A stretch of DNA of 64,000 nt from Bacteroidota bacterium (GCA_017860295.1 JAFNAS010000007.1:62001-126000); one strand, 5' to 3'; positions 9,339-19,812 are shown, numbered from the stretch's first letter. Made by a program: numbers and translations. Notes: generated from the sequence alone by a model not told the origin.

Positions 9339-10183
9339 GTTTCTATTGTCGATTGCTTTTCATTTTTGCAGAGGTGGATCGCTTATTTTATATCCCAGAT
9401 AGATTAAATAAGAATTACATCGAAATGGCATAATATGTAAATATACCTAATTAAATGGTTTCTATTCGACCTGCAAGATTTTGAATGAGCGTATGAAAAA
9501 TCCTGTTTAGTGCAGAAAATCAAATAGATAACCCGATTGATGGTTTAAGGAGAATGAGAGATGAAAATAATATAGCTTATTAGGTGAAAAGATAGTAAGA
9601 TGTTGATACATAATATAATGCAATTATATTGAGTTGGGAATAGTAGACTAAAATATTAGAAAATTGATATTCTTATTCGATTTTTGATATTAGAGTTATA
9701 TTTTCGTTTTTTATCTATTACTTTTGCAAACGAAGAAAAACGAAATGTTATACTCGTTTAGATTTTGATTTACGAAAAAAAAAGGAATAAAACCTCTTTT
9801 TTGTGTCATTTTGTTCAAATTATATTTTTCGTTGTTTACAAGATTCATTTCTGTTGTCGTTTTTGAATTTTAAAAAATTCACTTTTGTATTTCCCGTTAC
9901 TAGGCTTTGTTCAGATGGTAAAAGAGGAAAAATTATATAGGGTACAATGACAATAAAGGCAATAAATATTTTAAGCATGAAATGAGCATGAGGCACGCAA
10001 TCACTATTCGGGATGATATTACCAATCATGCGAATTAACTTACGCTGATTTTTGATTCTAGTTTACCTTAGTAAGAAAAATTTAAAACTAAACACATGAA
10101 AACCAAATTACCAATGACGGGATAAGAACGCCTTCATTAACCATGCAATCAACACAAAACAATCAATCTTAAATTAAGAAGAG
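9339..10183 (+). other. Gene-free, AT-rich leader region before susC
   Basis: About 845 bases hold no convincing gene and are clearly more AT-rich than the flanking coding sequence. The only features I can support are a promoter-like box at 9719-9726 and a nine-codon reading frame at 10096-10125 (MKTKLPMTG then stop). Long leaders are common before susC genes of Bacteroidetes PULs. I see no tandem repeat or long hairpin here. Confidence 0.6.
9719..9726 (+). promoter_or_regulatory. Candidate Bacteroidetes -7 promoter box for susC
   Basis: TACTTTTG fits the Bacteroidetes -7 consensus TAnnTTTG. A weak TTTTCG around 9701 could serve as the -33 element. If used, it gives an untranslated leader of about 450 bases before susC. 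The region is AT-rich, so chance matches are expected. Confidence 0.4.
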
Positions 10184-13100
10184 ATGAATACACATAAATC
10201 AACTATGCAGATGGCACATGATGCTGTCAGAAGGAGTCTCATACTCTGTATGATGATTCTGTTTTCAGTGGGCTTATATGCGCAGACGCGTACAGTAAGC
10301 GGAATTGTAAAAGACACCAATGGGGAACCGTTAATCGGAGTAGCTGTTCAATTAAAAGACAATGCTAAAACTGGAACTATCACCGACGTGAATGGAAAAT
10401 TTACACTTACAACTCCGACGAATGCGTCGCTCGTTTTTTCGTATATGGGCTATGTCCCTCAAACACTACCGGCCAGTTCTTCAATGGCTATTACGCTTTC
10501 CGAAGACACGAAGAAACTGGATGAAGTGATTGTGGTAGGTTATGGAACTATGAAGAAAAGCGACCTGACAGGGTCTGCTGCTCAGATTAAAACAGATGCT
10601 TTAACGGCGACAGTAGCAGGCAACGCATTAGAATCGCTGCAGGGAAAAGCGTCTGGTGTTGCCGTGTTCAACAACAATAAACCTGGAGAGTCTCCATCAA
10701 TACGTGTGCGTGGTAGTGGTTCTATTTCGGCTAGCAACGAGCCGTTGTATGTCGTAGATGGCTTTCCTTTGATGGATGGGAACATTAGCGATATCAATCC
10801 CAGTGATATAGAGTCGATGGAGGTCTTAAAAGATGCGTCTTCTACGGCAATTTATGGTTCTCGCGGTGCGAATGGAGTAGTGATGATAACCACAAAGAAA
10901 GGGGTACAAGGAACCAAAAACTTAACCGTTACTTCCTCTGTCGGAGTGCAAATTCCTGGACGTTTGTCCAACTTCATTCGTGGCACAGATTTTATCAATT
11001 TTATGAATGCCGGATATACCAATCAGGGGTCTTTAGCTCCGTTTACCAATGATGTCTCAACGTATGATGCGTCGACAAACTGGGAAAAAGAAATCCTGAA
11101 AAAATCGGCTTTAGTTCAAGATTATAATGTTGTTTTTGATGGCAGTAGTAGTGATACAAACTATATGCTTTCTTTTGGATATTATAATCAAGAAGGATTG
11201 GTAGCTGCTCAGGGTTATCAGAAATATTCATTACATACCAATCTGCAGCATAAGTTCAACAAATGGTTGACCGTGGGTACCAATTCTCAATTTGCGTATA
11301 CCGTGCAAGATATATATGACTCGGCGTTATCCGATGTGTCTCGTTACGGATGGGCATCCGAACCGGTCAAAAACAGTGACGGAAGTTACAATATTGCGTC
11401 TACTCACAATACATATTTGAACGACCCGTGGAATCCGGTATTGGATATGGGGCAAACAACCAATCAAACGACCAACAACCGTTTCCTTACCAATGTATTT
11501 GCAGAAATACAACTATTGAAGGATTTGAAATTTCGTGCCAATGTGGGAGTCGATATTAAAAACTCACGCAACTATCAATATAGTTCTTCTGAGACTTCTA
11601 AGAACAGTGTGTCGGGTACGAAAGGCAGTGGTAGCAATACATGGTATAAGAATATGAGTAAAGTCATGGAAAACATACTTACTTATTCCCACACATGGGA
11701 CAAAAAACATCGTTTCTCGGCAACCGGAGTTTATTCGTGGCAAGATTTTACGTATGAGAATGCTGCGCTTTCGGGGTCAGGTTTTGAGAATGATGAAACG
11801 GGAGCTTGGGATATGACGTTGGCTACCACATCGTCGGTAACATGGGCAAGCACAAAATACAGCAATAAATTGATTTCTTTCACAGGGCGTGCCACGTACG
11901 CATACGACGACAAGTATTTGCTTACGGCAACCAGTCGTTGGGATGGTTCGTCTCGTTTTGGGTCAAACAACAAGTGGGGATATTTCCCATCGGCAGGTTT
12001 CGGTTGGCGAGCAACACAAGAACCTTTCTTAAAAAACAATAAAATAATTACAGACTTAAAGCTTCGCACAAGCTTTGGTATTACGGGTAATCAGGAAATC
12101 GGAAATTACAAATCGTTGGCACAGTTAGTAGCGGCCAACTACACCAATGGGTCATCCATAGTAAAAGGATTTGCAGAAACGATTGGAAACAACGATTTAA
12201 AATGGGAACGTACTACGCAATGGGATATTGGTTTTGACCTTGTCTTGTGGGATCGTTTGAATGTGAATGTCGATTATTACCGTCGCTACACTAACAACTT
12301 GCTTTATACCGTGCCTATTCCCACATCGTCAGGTTATACAAGTATTTTAAGTAATGTGGGTGAAGTCTCCAACAATGGATGGGAAGTTACTTTTGGCGGA
12401 AAAATTCTGGATCAAAAAGACTTAAAAATTGATGCTTCTGTTAATCTTACCTATAATAAGAATCGAATCGAAAAGTTATATGGCGATGTTACTGAGGTAG
12501 CTGTAAAATACGAGACAAGTGGATTGGCTCGTATTCTGAAAGTAGGTAATGCTGTGGATGCTGTTTACGCACGTAAATCATTAGGTATCATCAAAACCCA
12601 GGAGCAACTCGATTGGTATAAAAAAACAGTACCTACTACCGCAGCAAATGCTAAACTCGGCGACGAAATGTATGCGGATATTAACGGCGACGGTACGATT
12701 AGTTCCAGTGACTATGTATGTCTTGGGTCGGTGCAGCCAAAGTATTTCTATGGCATAAACCTGAATGCCCAATATAAAGATTTCGGACTAAGCATTTATG
12801 GTCAGGGGGGGCTTAAATACGCATCCATTGTCGGAGCCGAAAATTCTTCGGCCAACGGTTCGGCTTGGGCTATGAGTTATGCCGATGTCGGGAGTTATTT
12901 GTTGTATGGCGAAAACCAGATATTAAACAATGTTTATATTCCTACCGAATATGCCTATAAACGTATGTGGAGCACAACGAATACAGATGGAGACTATCCT
13001 GCAGCAGGAGCACATGGCGTTTATCTTTCCGACAGAACCAATGCAAATTGGAATTACTTCATTCTTAAAAACATTCAGTTGAGCTATGATTTATCCTCCT

Positions 13101-13255
13101 TGCTGAAATTCAAGGGCATTAAAAAACTGGCCATCAACCTGAATTTTCAAAATTTCGTGACTTTTGCCAACCACCGTGGCTATAACCCGGTAAACGGCGA
13201 TACCAGTAATCCTTGGGCAAAGTCCATTCTTTTTGGGGTTAATGCTAAATTCTAA
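10184..13255 (+). CDS. susC: SusC-like TonB-dependent outer-membrane transporter
   Basis: A 1023-residue outer-membrane transporter. Residues 1-34 are a long signal peptide ending YAQ. Residues about 36-115 form the carboxypeptidase-D-like domain (VSGIVKDTNGEPLIGV). The TonB box region EVIVVGYGT is near residues 114-122, the plug includes IRVRGSGSIS and NEPLYVVDGFPL, and the rest is the 22-strand barrel ending in a terminal aromatic strand (FGVNAKF). With the SusD lipoprotein encoded 18 bases downstream it would bind and import large RG-II oligosaccharides. It is the only SusC in the window, so it should serve all the surrounding enzymes. Base composition appears somewhat more AT-rich than the hydrolase genes. 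Confidence 0.97.
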   Translation: MNTHKSTMQMAHDAVRRSLILCMMILFSVGLYAQTRTVSGIVKDTNGEPLIGVAVQLKDNAKTGTITDVNGKFTLTTPTNASLVFSYMGYVPQTLPASSSMAITLSEDTKKLDEVIVVGYGTMKKSDLTGSAAQIKTDALTATVAGNALESLQGKASGVAVFNNNKPGESPSIRVRGSGSISASNEPLYVVDGFPLMDGNISDINPSDIESMEVLKDASSTAIYGSRGANGVVMITTKKGVQGTKNLTVTSSVGVQIPGRLSNFIRGTDFINFMNAGYTNQGSLAPFTNDVSTYDASTNWEKEILKKSALVQDYNVVFDGSSSDTNYMLSFGYYNQEGLVAAQGYQKYSLHTNLQHKFNKWLTVGTNSQFAYTVQDIYDSALSDVSRYGWASEPVKNSDGSYNIASTHNTYLNDPWNPVLDMGQTTNQTTNNRFLTNVFAEIQLLKDLKFRANVGVDIKNSRNYQYSSSETSKNSVSGTKGSGSNTWYKNMSKVMENILTYSHTWDKKHRFSATGVYSWQDFTYENAALSGSGFENDETGAWDMTLATTSSVTWASTKYSNKLISFTGRATYAYDDKYLLTATSRWDGSSRFGSNNKWGYFPSAGFGWRATQEPFLKNNKIITDLKLRTSFGITGNQEIGNYKSLAQLVAANYTNGSSIVKGFAETIGNNDLKWERTTQWDIGFDLVLWDRLNVNVDYYRRYTNNLLYTVPIPTSSGYTSILSNVGEVSNNGWEVTFGGKILDQKDLKIDASVNLTYNKNRIEKLYGDVTEVAVKYETSGLARILKVGNAVDAVYARKSLGIIKTQEQLDWYKKTVPTTAANAKLGDEMYADINGDGTISSSDYVCLGSVQPKYFYGINLNAQYKDFGLSIYGQGGLKYASIVGAENSSANGSAWAMSYADVGSYLLYGENQILNNVYIPTEYAYKRMWSTTNTDGDYPAAGAHGVYLSDRTNANWNYFILKNIQLSYDLSSLLKFKGIKKLAINLNFQNFVTFANHRGYNPVNGDTSNPWAKSILFGVNAKF

Positions 13256-13273
13256 CACTTTAAAATCGCAATT

Positions 13274-14833
13274 ATGAAAAACAATAAAATATACCGTTAT
13301 GTTGCTACAACATTGCTTGCATTGACTCTCTTGTGCAGTTGTACCAATTTGCAGGAAAGTCCCTATACATTCATCGATCCGAATAGCTTTTACCAGAACG
13401 AAACGCAGTTGAATGAAGCGTTGAATAGTGTCTATGCACAATTCCGAAAGATGGCCGGCAATTATACCTATATTATGCGATTGGAGTGCTGTACCGATTT
13501 CGGACAACCTTGTTACACAAAAGAAAATTGCCCGTTAATTAATAGTTGGTATGACATTAATAATGCCAGCACTTACACGTTTACCAGCGTATGGAGTCAG
13601 GCATATACAGCGATTAACAGAGCCAATACATTGTTGGCACGTGGCGAAGGAGTAGATATGGATGCTACTGCTAAAGCCCAAATGTATGCTCAAGCTCGTT
13701 TTTTAAGAGCCTATTCCTATTTCATCCTTGTTCGTTTGTATGGAGGTGTTCCTATCCCTACAACCTATACAAGCACTTTGGAGGGATTAGAAATTCCCCG
13801 TGAATCGGTTGAGTCGGTTTATAACTATATAATCAGTGATTTGGAATATTGCGAAACAAATCTTCCGGTTCGTGGAACCAGTGGATATGATATATGGAGA
13901 GCATCCAAAGGCGCTGCTCAAGCTTTGCTGGGCGAAATTTATTTAACGAGGGCTTCAATGGAAGGCAACTCTGCATATTATCAGAAATGTGTCGACTATT
14001 GTCAAAAGGTAATAGATTCAAAAGTATATAGCTTAATTCCTAATTATAAGAATCTTTGGTATGCATTCAATGCCAGTGCCAAAAACAATGCAGAGTCTAT
14101 TTTTGAATTACAATACACCGCAGTATCGGGACAGGAAAACACCATGCACCGCATGTTTGGCTTAGGAAACTCTATTACAATTCCTGGTTTTGGAGCCTAT
14201 TTCTATCATCGTTATGGGCCTTCGATTTACGCATGGCAAAGTTATAATGCTGCCGATACCCGCTTAGGTGCTTTTATTACCAGTTATACTTGGAATGGAA
14301 AAAATTATGAGTTTGTAGCTTCTGACAAAGGGTTTTATCCCGGATCAAAAAACTGGTTAACCTCTACGCCTGGGAATGCAAAATATTATGATTTCCAAAC
14401 GAATGCAGCTCTTATGTTGCCTTGTGCCAACTTCTACATGTTACGCTATTCGGAAGTATTGCTCAATTATGCTGAAGCCAAGAATCAGTTGAGCGGAGGT
14501 TCCAGTGATGCCTTGGCAAAACTGAATGAAGTACATCAACGTGCAGGTCTTACAGCATTGGGGAGTCTGGGTCAAAGTGAGTTGGATAATGCTATTTTCC
14601 AAGAAAGAGGCTGGGAATTTATTGGCGAAGGCAAGATATATTATGACGAACTTCGCACCAATCGTTTGGGCGCCCGAGTTAAAGCATTTGTTGCACAGGG
14701 AGTTCTTGATGGAATGTATCAGTTCCAAGCACTGAATTTTGTTCCGAAAAAAACTTTTTTGTGGAAGATTCCTCAATCCGATTTGGATTCGAATCCTGCT
14801 TTGGAGCAAAATCCGGATAATGTTTCCGATTAA
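13274..14833 (+). CDS. susD: SusD/RagB-like surface glycan-binding lipoprotein
   Basis: A 519-residue lipoprotein with a lipobox ending LCSC (acylated Cys23). It shows the usual RagB/SusD pattern: an N-terminal tetratricopeptide-like helical region (SVWSQAYTAINRANTLL, ARFLRAYSYFILVRLYGGVP) and a C-terminal SusD segment (MLRYSEVLLNYAEAKNQ, FQERGWEFIGEG). It covers the SusC barrel and captures substrate at the cell surface. It is cotranscribed with susC, and a hairpin terminator follows about 70 bases after the stop codon, so susCD may form its own transcript. Its specificity for RG-II is inferred only from the enzymes around it. Confidence 0.97.
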   Translation: MKNNKIYRYVATTLLALTLLCSCTNLQESPYTFIDPNSFYQNETQLNEALNSVYAQFRKMAGNYTYIMRLECCTDFGQPCYTKENCPLINSWYDINNASTYTFTSVWSQAYTAINRANTLLARGEGVDMDATAKAQMYAQARFLRAYSYFILVRLYGGVPIPTTYTSTLEGLEIPRESVESVYNYIISDLEYCETNLPVRGTSGYDIWRASKGAAQALLGEIYLTRASMEGNSAYYQKCVDYCQKVIDSKVYSLIPNYKNLWYAFNASAKNNAESIFELQYTAVSGQENTMHRMFGLGNSITIPGFGAYFYHRYGPSIYAWQSYNAADTRLGAFITSYTWNGKNYEFVASDKGFYPGSKNWLTSTPGNAKYYDFQTNAALMLPCANFYMLRYSEVLLNYAEAKNQLSGGSSDALAKLNEVHQRAGLTALGSLGQSELDNAIFQERGWEFIGEGKIYYDELRTNRLGARVKAFVAQGVLDGMYQFQALNFVPKKTFLWKIPQSDLDSNPALEQNPDNVSD

Positions 14834-14904
14834 AATCTATATCAGTTTGAATTGCTTAAAGGATTAGTAGTAGGGCAAAATTAGGTATTGTAGGTTTCTT
14901 TTTT

Positions 14905-14944
14905 GCAGGTACATTTACGGATTTTATTATCGTTATGTACCTGC
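14905..14944 (+). terminator. Stem-loop terminator after susD
   Basis: A perfect 10-base stem, GCAGGTACAT pairing with ATGTACCTGC, encloses a 20-base loop and is followed by TTTT. It lies about 70 bases after the susD stop codon, where a transcript end or attenuator is expected. The short T tract makes the termination strength uncertain. Confidence 0.6.
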
Positions 14945-15021
14945 TTTTAATAAGAGGGAGTATTCTATTGCTTTTTCTATAAAAACAGAGGGTTGAGCCC
15001 TTGTGTTTCAAATTTCCTTTG

Positions 15022-15029
15022 TATTTTTG
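15022..15029 (+). promoter_or_regulatory. Candidate promoter before the GH106 gene
   Basis: TATTTTTG matches TAnnTTTG and a TTGTG lies about 20 bases upstream at 15001. It follows the susD terminator and precedes the ATG at 15048 by about 20 bases, which would give a very short leader. Confidence 0.35.
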
Positions 15030-15047
15030 TGTTTCAAATTCCGAAAC

Positions 15048-18000
15048 ATGTTGTATTTCTTTTCAAAACGGTTGCATTTTTTTTCGTTTTTGCTATTTTT
15101 AGTTTCCGGTTCACTCGTTCCTGTTGTGGTCAAAGCGCAAAATAACTTAATAGACAATGAGTCGTGGTATGTTTTTCGCAATCCGCCCGAGTCGGCAAAG
15201 CCCTGGGTGTTTTGGTATTGGATGAAGGGTGCTGTTACTCCCGAAGGAATCAAAACTGATTTGGAAGCAATGAAAGAGATGGGTTTGGAAGGGGCCTATT
15301 TGGTACCTATACAAGCATCTACTAATCCTCCGATTATCACTCCGCCGGCCGATACGTTTACCCCCCGTTGGTGGGAGATGTTGCGGTGTGCATTCACGGA
15401 AGCGGAGCGATTGGGACTGAAATTTACCATGCATCCGGGAGACGGTTTTGCTACTGCCGGAGGAACATGGAACACACCCGAAAGGTCGATGCAAAAAGTG
15501 ACCTGGAGTCAGACTCAGGTGCAGGGCGGGCGTCTGTTTTCCGATACACTTCCACAACCGGAAATGCTTCACAACTATTATAAAGAGATTGCAATTCTGG
15601 CATTTCCATCACCGACTGGAACGGGAATCTCTACTGGAACGGTGGTTCCGAAAATCACAACCAGTACCGGCGAAGATGCCTCTTTTCTGGCACAAAAAAA
15701 CGGTAAGGGAACATTCAAGAACGATGCCGACTGTTGGGTTCAATATGAATTCAACCGGCCATTTACCTGTCGATCGATCCTGACTGCCGGAGCAACGTAC
15801 AACTATCGGGCGCACAATCTACGGATCGAGATCAGTGACGATGGCATCCATTTTAAACCCTGGTACAAGCTAAGTACCGGCCGTAACGGCTGGTTTGATG
15901 CCGATGCCGATTATATGCATTCGGTGCCCGAGGTGACTGCCCGTTATTTTCGTTTTTATTCCGATAAAGAGGGCATTGAGCCTGGTAGCGATGACAACGA
16001 AATGGGTAAATGGAAACCAACCTTGAAGTTGCAGAAACTGGAACTTTTTTCGGCGGCCGTTATTAATCAGTACGAAGGAAAAAATGGAGAGGTTTGGCGC
16101 ATTGCCCCGAGGACACCGGACAGTTTATTGGTAGCTTCGGCTTGTGTACCTTTCGATAAGATCATTGACATTACCGATAAATATAAAGACGGCAAATTGA
16201 CGTGGCAGGTTCCGGTCGGTAACTGGACCATTTTTCGTGTTGGTTATACCACAACCGGTCATCAGAATATGACCGCCGGAGTCGGTAAAGGGCTGGAGTG
16301 CGATAAGTTCAATCCCGCAGTGGTGAGGCAGCAGTTCGATAACTGGTATGGCGAAATTCGTCGCCAAATGGGTGACGACCTGACATCTAAAGTGCTGAAA
16401 CGTATTCATGTAGATAGTTGGGAGTGCGGCAGTCAGAACTGGTCGCCGGTATTCCGTGCCGAGTTTATGAAACGCCGAGGTTACGATCCCAAACTCTATC
16501 TTCCGGCAATGGCAGGTATTCCGGTACAGGATGCGACAACTTCTGAAAAGTTTCTGTACGATGTGCGCCAAACTATTTCGGACCTAACGAACGAAAATTT
16601 CTTCGGGGTGCTCGATTCACTGGGCAAAAAGAACGGCTACGAATTTTCGGCCGAATCGGCTGCTCCGGTGATGAGCGGCGACGGCATGTTGCACTACAAA
16701 ATTGTGGATGTGCCCATGGGCGAATTTTGGGTGAATAGCCCTACGCACGAGAAACCGACCGATATGACCGAGGCCATTTCGGGAGCCCATATTTACGGGA
16801 AAAATATTATTCAGGCCGAGGCATTTACTACGTTGCGGATGGATTGGAACGAATATCCGGCCATGCTTAAACCAATCGGTGACCGCAATTTTGCGATGGG
16901 AGTCAACCGCTTCGTTTTTCATGTGTTTACGGAAAATCCTTTCCCCGGTAAGATGCCGGGCATGACGCTCGGGCCTACCGGTCTTTTTTTTCAGCCAACG
17001 CAAACCTGGTGGAAACCGGCCAAGGCATGGGTCGACTATATCTGCCGTTGTCAGGCTTTGTTGCAGTTCGGAAAGCCGGTGGTTGATATTGCTGTGTTTA
17101 CCGGTGAAGAGCTACCGCGTCGTGCCATTGTTCCTGAAAAATTGATCAATACGTTACCGGGACTGATTGGCGAAGAGGCTATGGAGAGAGAAACAAAACG
17201 TCTTGTAAATAACGGCGTTCCGATGTGGAGCAAACCCGACGGTATTATCAATTCGAGAAATACCAGCCATCCTGCCGATTGGGTAGATGCGTTGCGGGGT
17301 TACAAATACGATTCGGTTAATCCCGATGCCTTGCTTAATCAGGCAACGGTGATCAATGGTAAGTTGCAACTTTCGGTAACTGCTTCGTATCAATTACTGG
17401 TGTTGCCTCAGAAGAATACGATGATGCCAGATACCACGCTGTCGGATAAAATGAGGAAACAGATCGCCCGTTTGCAACAGCAGGGCGTAAAGGTGATTCG
17501 CTATTGGGACAAATCTACGCTGGATACTCTGGGTATCGAACGGGATGTGATTGTGAAAGATAATAAGGGTAAAACGTTGAGCGATTTTGCATGGAATCAC
17601 CGTATGGCTCCTGGCGTTGATATCTATTTTATTGCCAATCAGAAATCAGAACAACAGGAAATTGCCGTATCGTTGCGCGTAGGCGGTCGTGTTCCTGAAA
17701 TTTGGAATCCAGTGACCGGTGAAATTCGGCAGGCAGGGAAATGGACAATTCGTAATGGACGTACCGAATTGCCGTTGCGTTTGGATGCCAACGAATCGTT
17801 GTTTATTGTGTTGCAAACACCGACTAAACAGACCGATAATGCGAAAGGTACTAATTGGATTGAAACAAAAACGGTTCAAAATTTACCCGAAAAGTGGTCG
17901 GTACAATTTGATCCGACTTTTGGAGGCCCGAAAGAACCAGTGCAATTCCAAACTTTGACCGACTGGACAACAAATCCCGATCCGGCAGTGAAATATTATT

Positions 18001-18362
18001 CCGGAACAGCACTTTATTTTTCAACTATTGAACTGAAAAAAATTAGGAAAGGCGAGCGGATTTGGCTCGATTTGGGACGTGTGGAGAAAATTGCAGAGGT
18101 GAAAGTGAATGGCGTTTCGTGCGGGGTTGCCTGGACATCACCTTATCGTGTAGATGTTTCACAAGCATTGAAATCAGGCACAAACAAAATTGAGATTGCC
18201 GTTTCCAATACATGGATCAACCGTTTGATCGGCGATAGCTTGTTGCCCGAAAATAGGCGGATTACTTATATATATAACCCTTTGTATCGGTTGGAAAATA
18301 AGAAAATTACGCCGTCGGGTCTAATTGGACCGGTACGGATTTTAGAAGAAAATAATAATTAA
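15048..18362 (+). CDS. GH106 alpha-L-rhamnosidase, BT0986-like
   Basis: A 1104-residue secreted enzyme with a hydrophobic signal peptide ending VVVKAQ. The GH106 core starts at WYVFRNPPESAKPWVFWYW, continues through a TIM barrel interrupted by beta-sandwich modules, and ends with a jelly-roll domain (RIWLDLGRVEKIAEVKVNG). Counting from the ATG at 15048, acidic residues E459 (SWECGSQNW), E559 (PMGEFW) and E591 (IIQAEAFTT) lie two positions before the functionally important glutamates I recall for BT0986 (461, 561, 593). This supports both the family and the start. An in-frame GTG at 15003 is less likely because it overlaps the candidate promoter. It should release L-rhamnose from an RG-II side chain. 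Confidence 0.93.
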   Translation: MLYFFSKRLHFFSFLLFLVSGSLVPVVVKAQNNLIDNESWYVFRNPPESAKPWVFWYWMKGAVTPEGIKTDLEAMKEMGLEGAYLVPIQASTNPPIITPPADTFTPRWWEMLRCAFTEAERLGLKFTMHPGDGFATAGGTWNTPERSMQKVTWSQTQVQGGRLFSDTLPQPEMLHNYYKEIAILAFPSPTGTGISTGTVVPKITTSTGEDASFLAQKNGKGTFKNDADCWVQYEFNRPFTCRSILTAGATYNYRAHNLRIEISDDGIHFKPWYKLSTGRNGWFDADADYMHSVPEVTARYFRFYSDKEGIEPGSDDNEMGKWKPTLKLQKLELFSAAVINQYEGKNGEVWRIAPRTPDSLLVASACVPFDKIIDITDKYKDGKLTWQVPVGNWTIFRVGYTTTGHQNMTAGVGKGLECDKFNPAVVRQQFDNWYGEIRRQMGDDLTSKVLKRIHVDSWECGSQNWSPVFRAEFMKRRGYDPKLYLPAMAGIPVQDATTSEKFLYDVRQTISDLTNENFFGVLDSLGKKNGYEFSAESAAPVMSGDGMLHYKIVDVPMGEFWVNSPTHEKPTDMTEAISGAHIYGKNIIQAEAFTTLRMDWNEYPAMLKPIGDRNFAMGVNRFVFHVFTENPFPGKMPGMTLGPTGLFFQPTQTWWKPAKAWVDYICRCQALLQFGKPVVDIAVFTGEELPRRAIVPEKLINTLPGLIGEEAMERETKRLVNNGVPMWSKPDGIINSRNTSHPADWVDALRGYKYDSVNPDALLNQATVINGKLQLSVTASYQLLVLPQKNTMMPDTTLSDKMRKQIARLQQQGVKVIRYWDKSTLDTLGIERDVIVKDNKGKTLSDFAWNHRMAPGVDIYFIANQKSEQQEIAVSLRVGGRVPEIWNPVTGEIRQAGKWTIRNGRTELPLRLDANESLFIVLQTPTKQTDNAKGTNWIETKTVQNLPEKWSVQFDPTFGGPKEPVQFQTLTDWTTNPDPAVKYYSGTALYFSTIELKKIRKGERIWLDLGRVEKIAEVKVNGVSCGVAWTSPYRVDVSQALKSGTNKIEIAVSNTWINRLIGDSLLPENRRITYIYNPLYRLENKKITPSGLIGPVRILEENNN

Positions 18363-18378
18363 ATAGATAAATATTTAC

Positions 18379-19812
18379 ATGAATCGAATTTTAACATTAC
18401 TTTTTGCGACACTCGTGTTGACAACGCTTTCTGCTCAGGAGAAGAAAGATAGGTTTGATATTCCCTGGAAGAATGGAAAACTGAAAGTGAGTGACAATCA
18501 CCGTTTTCTCCAGTTTGAAAATGGAAAACCTTTTTTCTGGTTGGGCGAAACCGCTTGGTTATTGCCTTCGCGTAGTAACCGTGAAGAAGCGGCTTATTTT
18601 CTGGGCGAAACCGCAAAAAACGGTTTTAATGTGGTACAAATATCGATTCTGCACGAAATGAATGCGATGAATGCTTATGGTCAATGGGCGTTGCCGAACG
18701 GGTTCGATTTCAAAAACCTCGACAAGAAAGGAGAATACAATTACTGGCAGCATGTTGACTATATTGTAAAAGAAGCCGAAAAACGGGGACTTTATATCGG
18801 TCTGGTTTGTGTGTGGGGTGGCAATGTGAAGGCTGGGCTCGTTTCGGTAGAGGATGCCAAGAAATACGGACAGTTTCTGGCTGAACGTTACAAGAACAAC
18901 CCGAACGTTATATGGATTATTGGCGGCGATCAGCCGGGCAATATCAAGACTGAGGTGTGGGAAGCGTTAGCGACCACCATCAAAAGCATTGATAAAAATC
19001 ACCTGATGACTTATCATCCCTTTGGACGAACAACTTCCGCTGTCTGGTTCAATAATGCGACCTGGTTAGACTTCAATATGTTTCAATCTGGACACCGTCG
19101 CTACGGACAAGTAAAGGGAGATGGTAGTTCGACGACTGAACCGAATACCGAAGAGGACAACTGGCGTTTTGTGGAGCGCAGTCAGGCTATTCAACCCGTG
19201 AAACCGGTGCTCGACGGTGAACCTTCGTACGAAGACATTCCGCAGGGATTGCACGACTTTACCCAGCCTCGCTGGAAGGCTGAAGATGTGCGTCGTTATG
19301 CCTACTGGTCGGTCTTTGCCGGTTCGTTTGGACATACTTATGGCAACAACTCTACCATGCAGATGCTGCATCCGGGTTATTCGCCGGCTTACGGAGCTAC
19401 CCGTCCCTGGTACGAAACCATCCACGATGCTGGCTGTCAGCAGATGAAATACCTGAAGGCACTGATGCTGACTTTTCCCTATTTCGATCGGGTGGGAGAT
19501 CAGAGTGTTATTAGCGGTACGAACGGCACGCAGTACGAACGCGTCATTGCAACCCGTGGCAACGATTACATGCTGATTTATAACTATACCAACCATCCCG
19601 TTGAAATCGACCTGACCAAAATTTCGGGCCAAAAGAAATGCGGTTGGTGGATGAACCCTTCGGACGGTTCGTTGGAATATATTGGTGAACTGAAGAACGA
19701 GAAACAGTCGTTTTTTCATCCGAGTGGCTACCGTGCTGGAAATGATAAAGTGCTGATTATTATAGATTCTGAGGCATCTTATCTGAGTAAGAATCAGAAA
19801 AACATATTGTAA
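18379..19812 (+). CDS. GH140 apiosidase, BT1012-like
   Basis: A 477-residue secreted enzyme with a signal peptide ending LSAQ. A DUF4038-type TIM barrel (GKPFFWLGETAWLL) is followed by a short C-terminal beta-sandwich of the putative collagen-binding type (GNDYMLIYNYTNHPVEIDL). D184 in IGGDQPG and E281 in LDGEPSYE lie exactly three positions before the catalytic pair I recall for BT1012 (D187, E284). GH140 cuts the galacturonan-to-apiose linkage that anchors RG-II side chains A and B, so it is diagnostic for RG-II use. It sits 16 bases after GH106. Confidence 0.92.
   Translation: MNRILTLLFATLVLTTLSAQEKKDRFDIPWKNGKLKVSDNHRFLQFENGKPFFWLGETAWLLPSRSNREEAAYFLGETAKNGFNVVQISILHEMNAMNAYGQWALPNGFDFKNLDKKGEYNYWQHVDYIVKEAEKRGLYIGLVCVWGGNVKAGLVSVEDAKKYGQFLAERYKNNPNVIWIIGGDQPGNIKTEVWEALATTIKSIDKNHLMTYHPFGRTTSAVWFNNATWLDFNMFQSGHRRYGQVKGDGSSTTEPNTEEDNWRFVERSQAIQPVKPVLDGEPSYEDIPQGLHDFTQPRWKAEDVRRYAYWSVFAGSFGHTYGNNSTMQMLHPGYSPAYGATRPWYETIHDAGCQQMKYLKALMLTFPYFDRVGDQSVISGTNGTQYERVIATRGNDYMLIYNYTNHPVEIDLTKISGQKKCGWWMNPSDGSLEYIGELKNEKQSFFHPSGYRAGNDKVLIIIDSEASYLSKNQKNIL

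Noticed and set aside
9820-10029. 69-residue minus-strand frame in the susC leader
   Set aside because: AT-rich composition, no recognisable domain and no promoter or start context. It is probably chance.
9268-10183. Cobalamin riboswitch controlling the locus
   Set aside because: I looked for the conserved B12-box core here and in the shorter gaps near 27700, 31540 and 40700 and saw no match. The signal might still lie outside the window.
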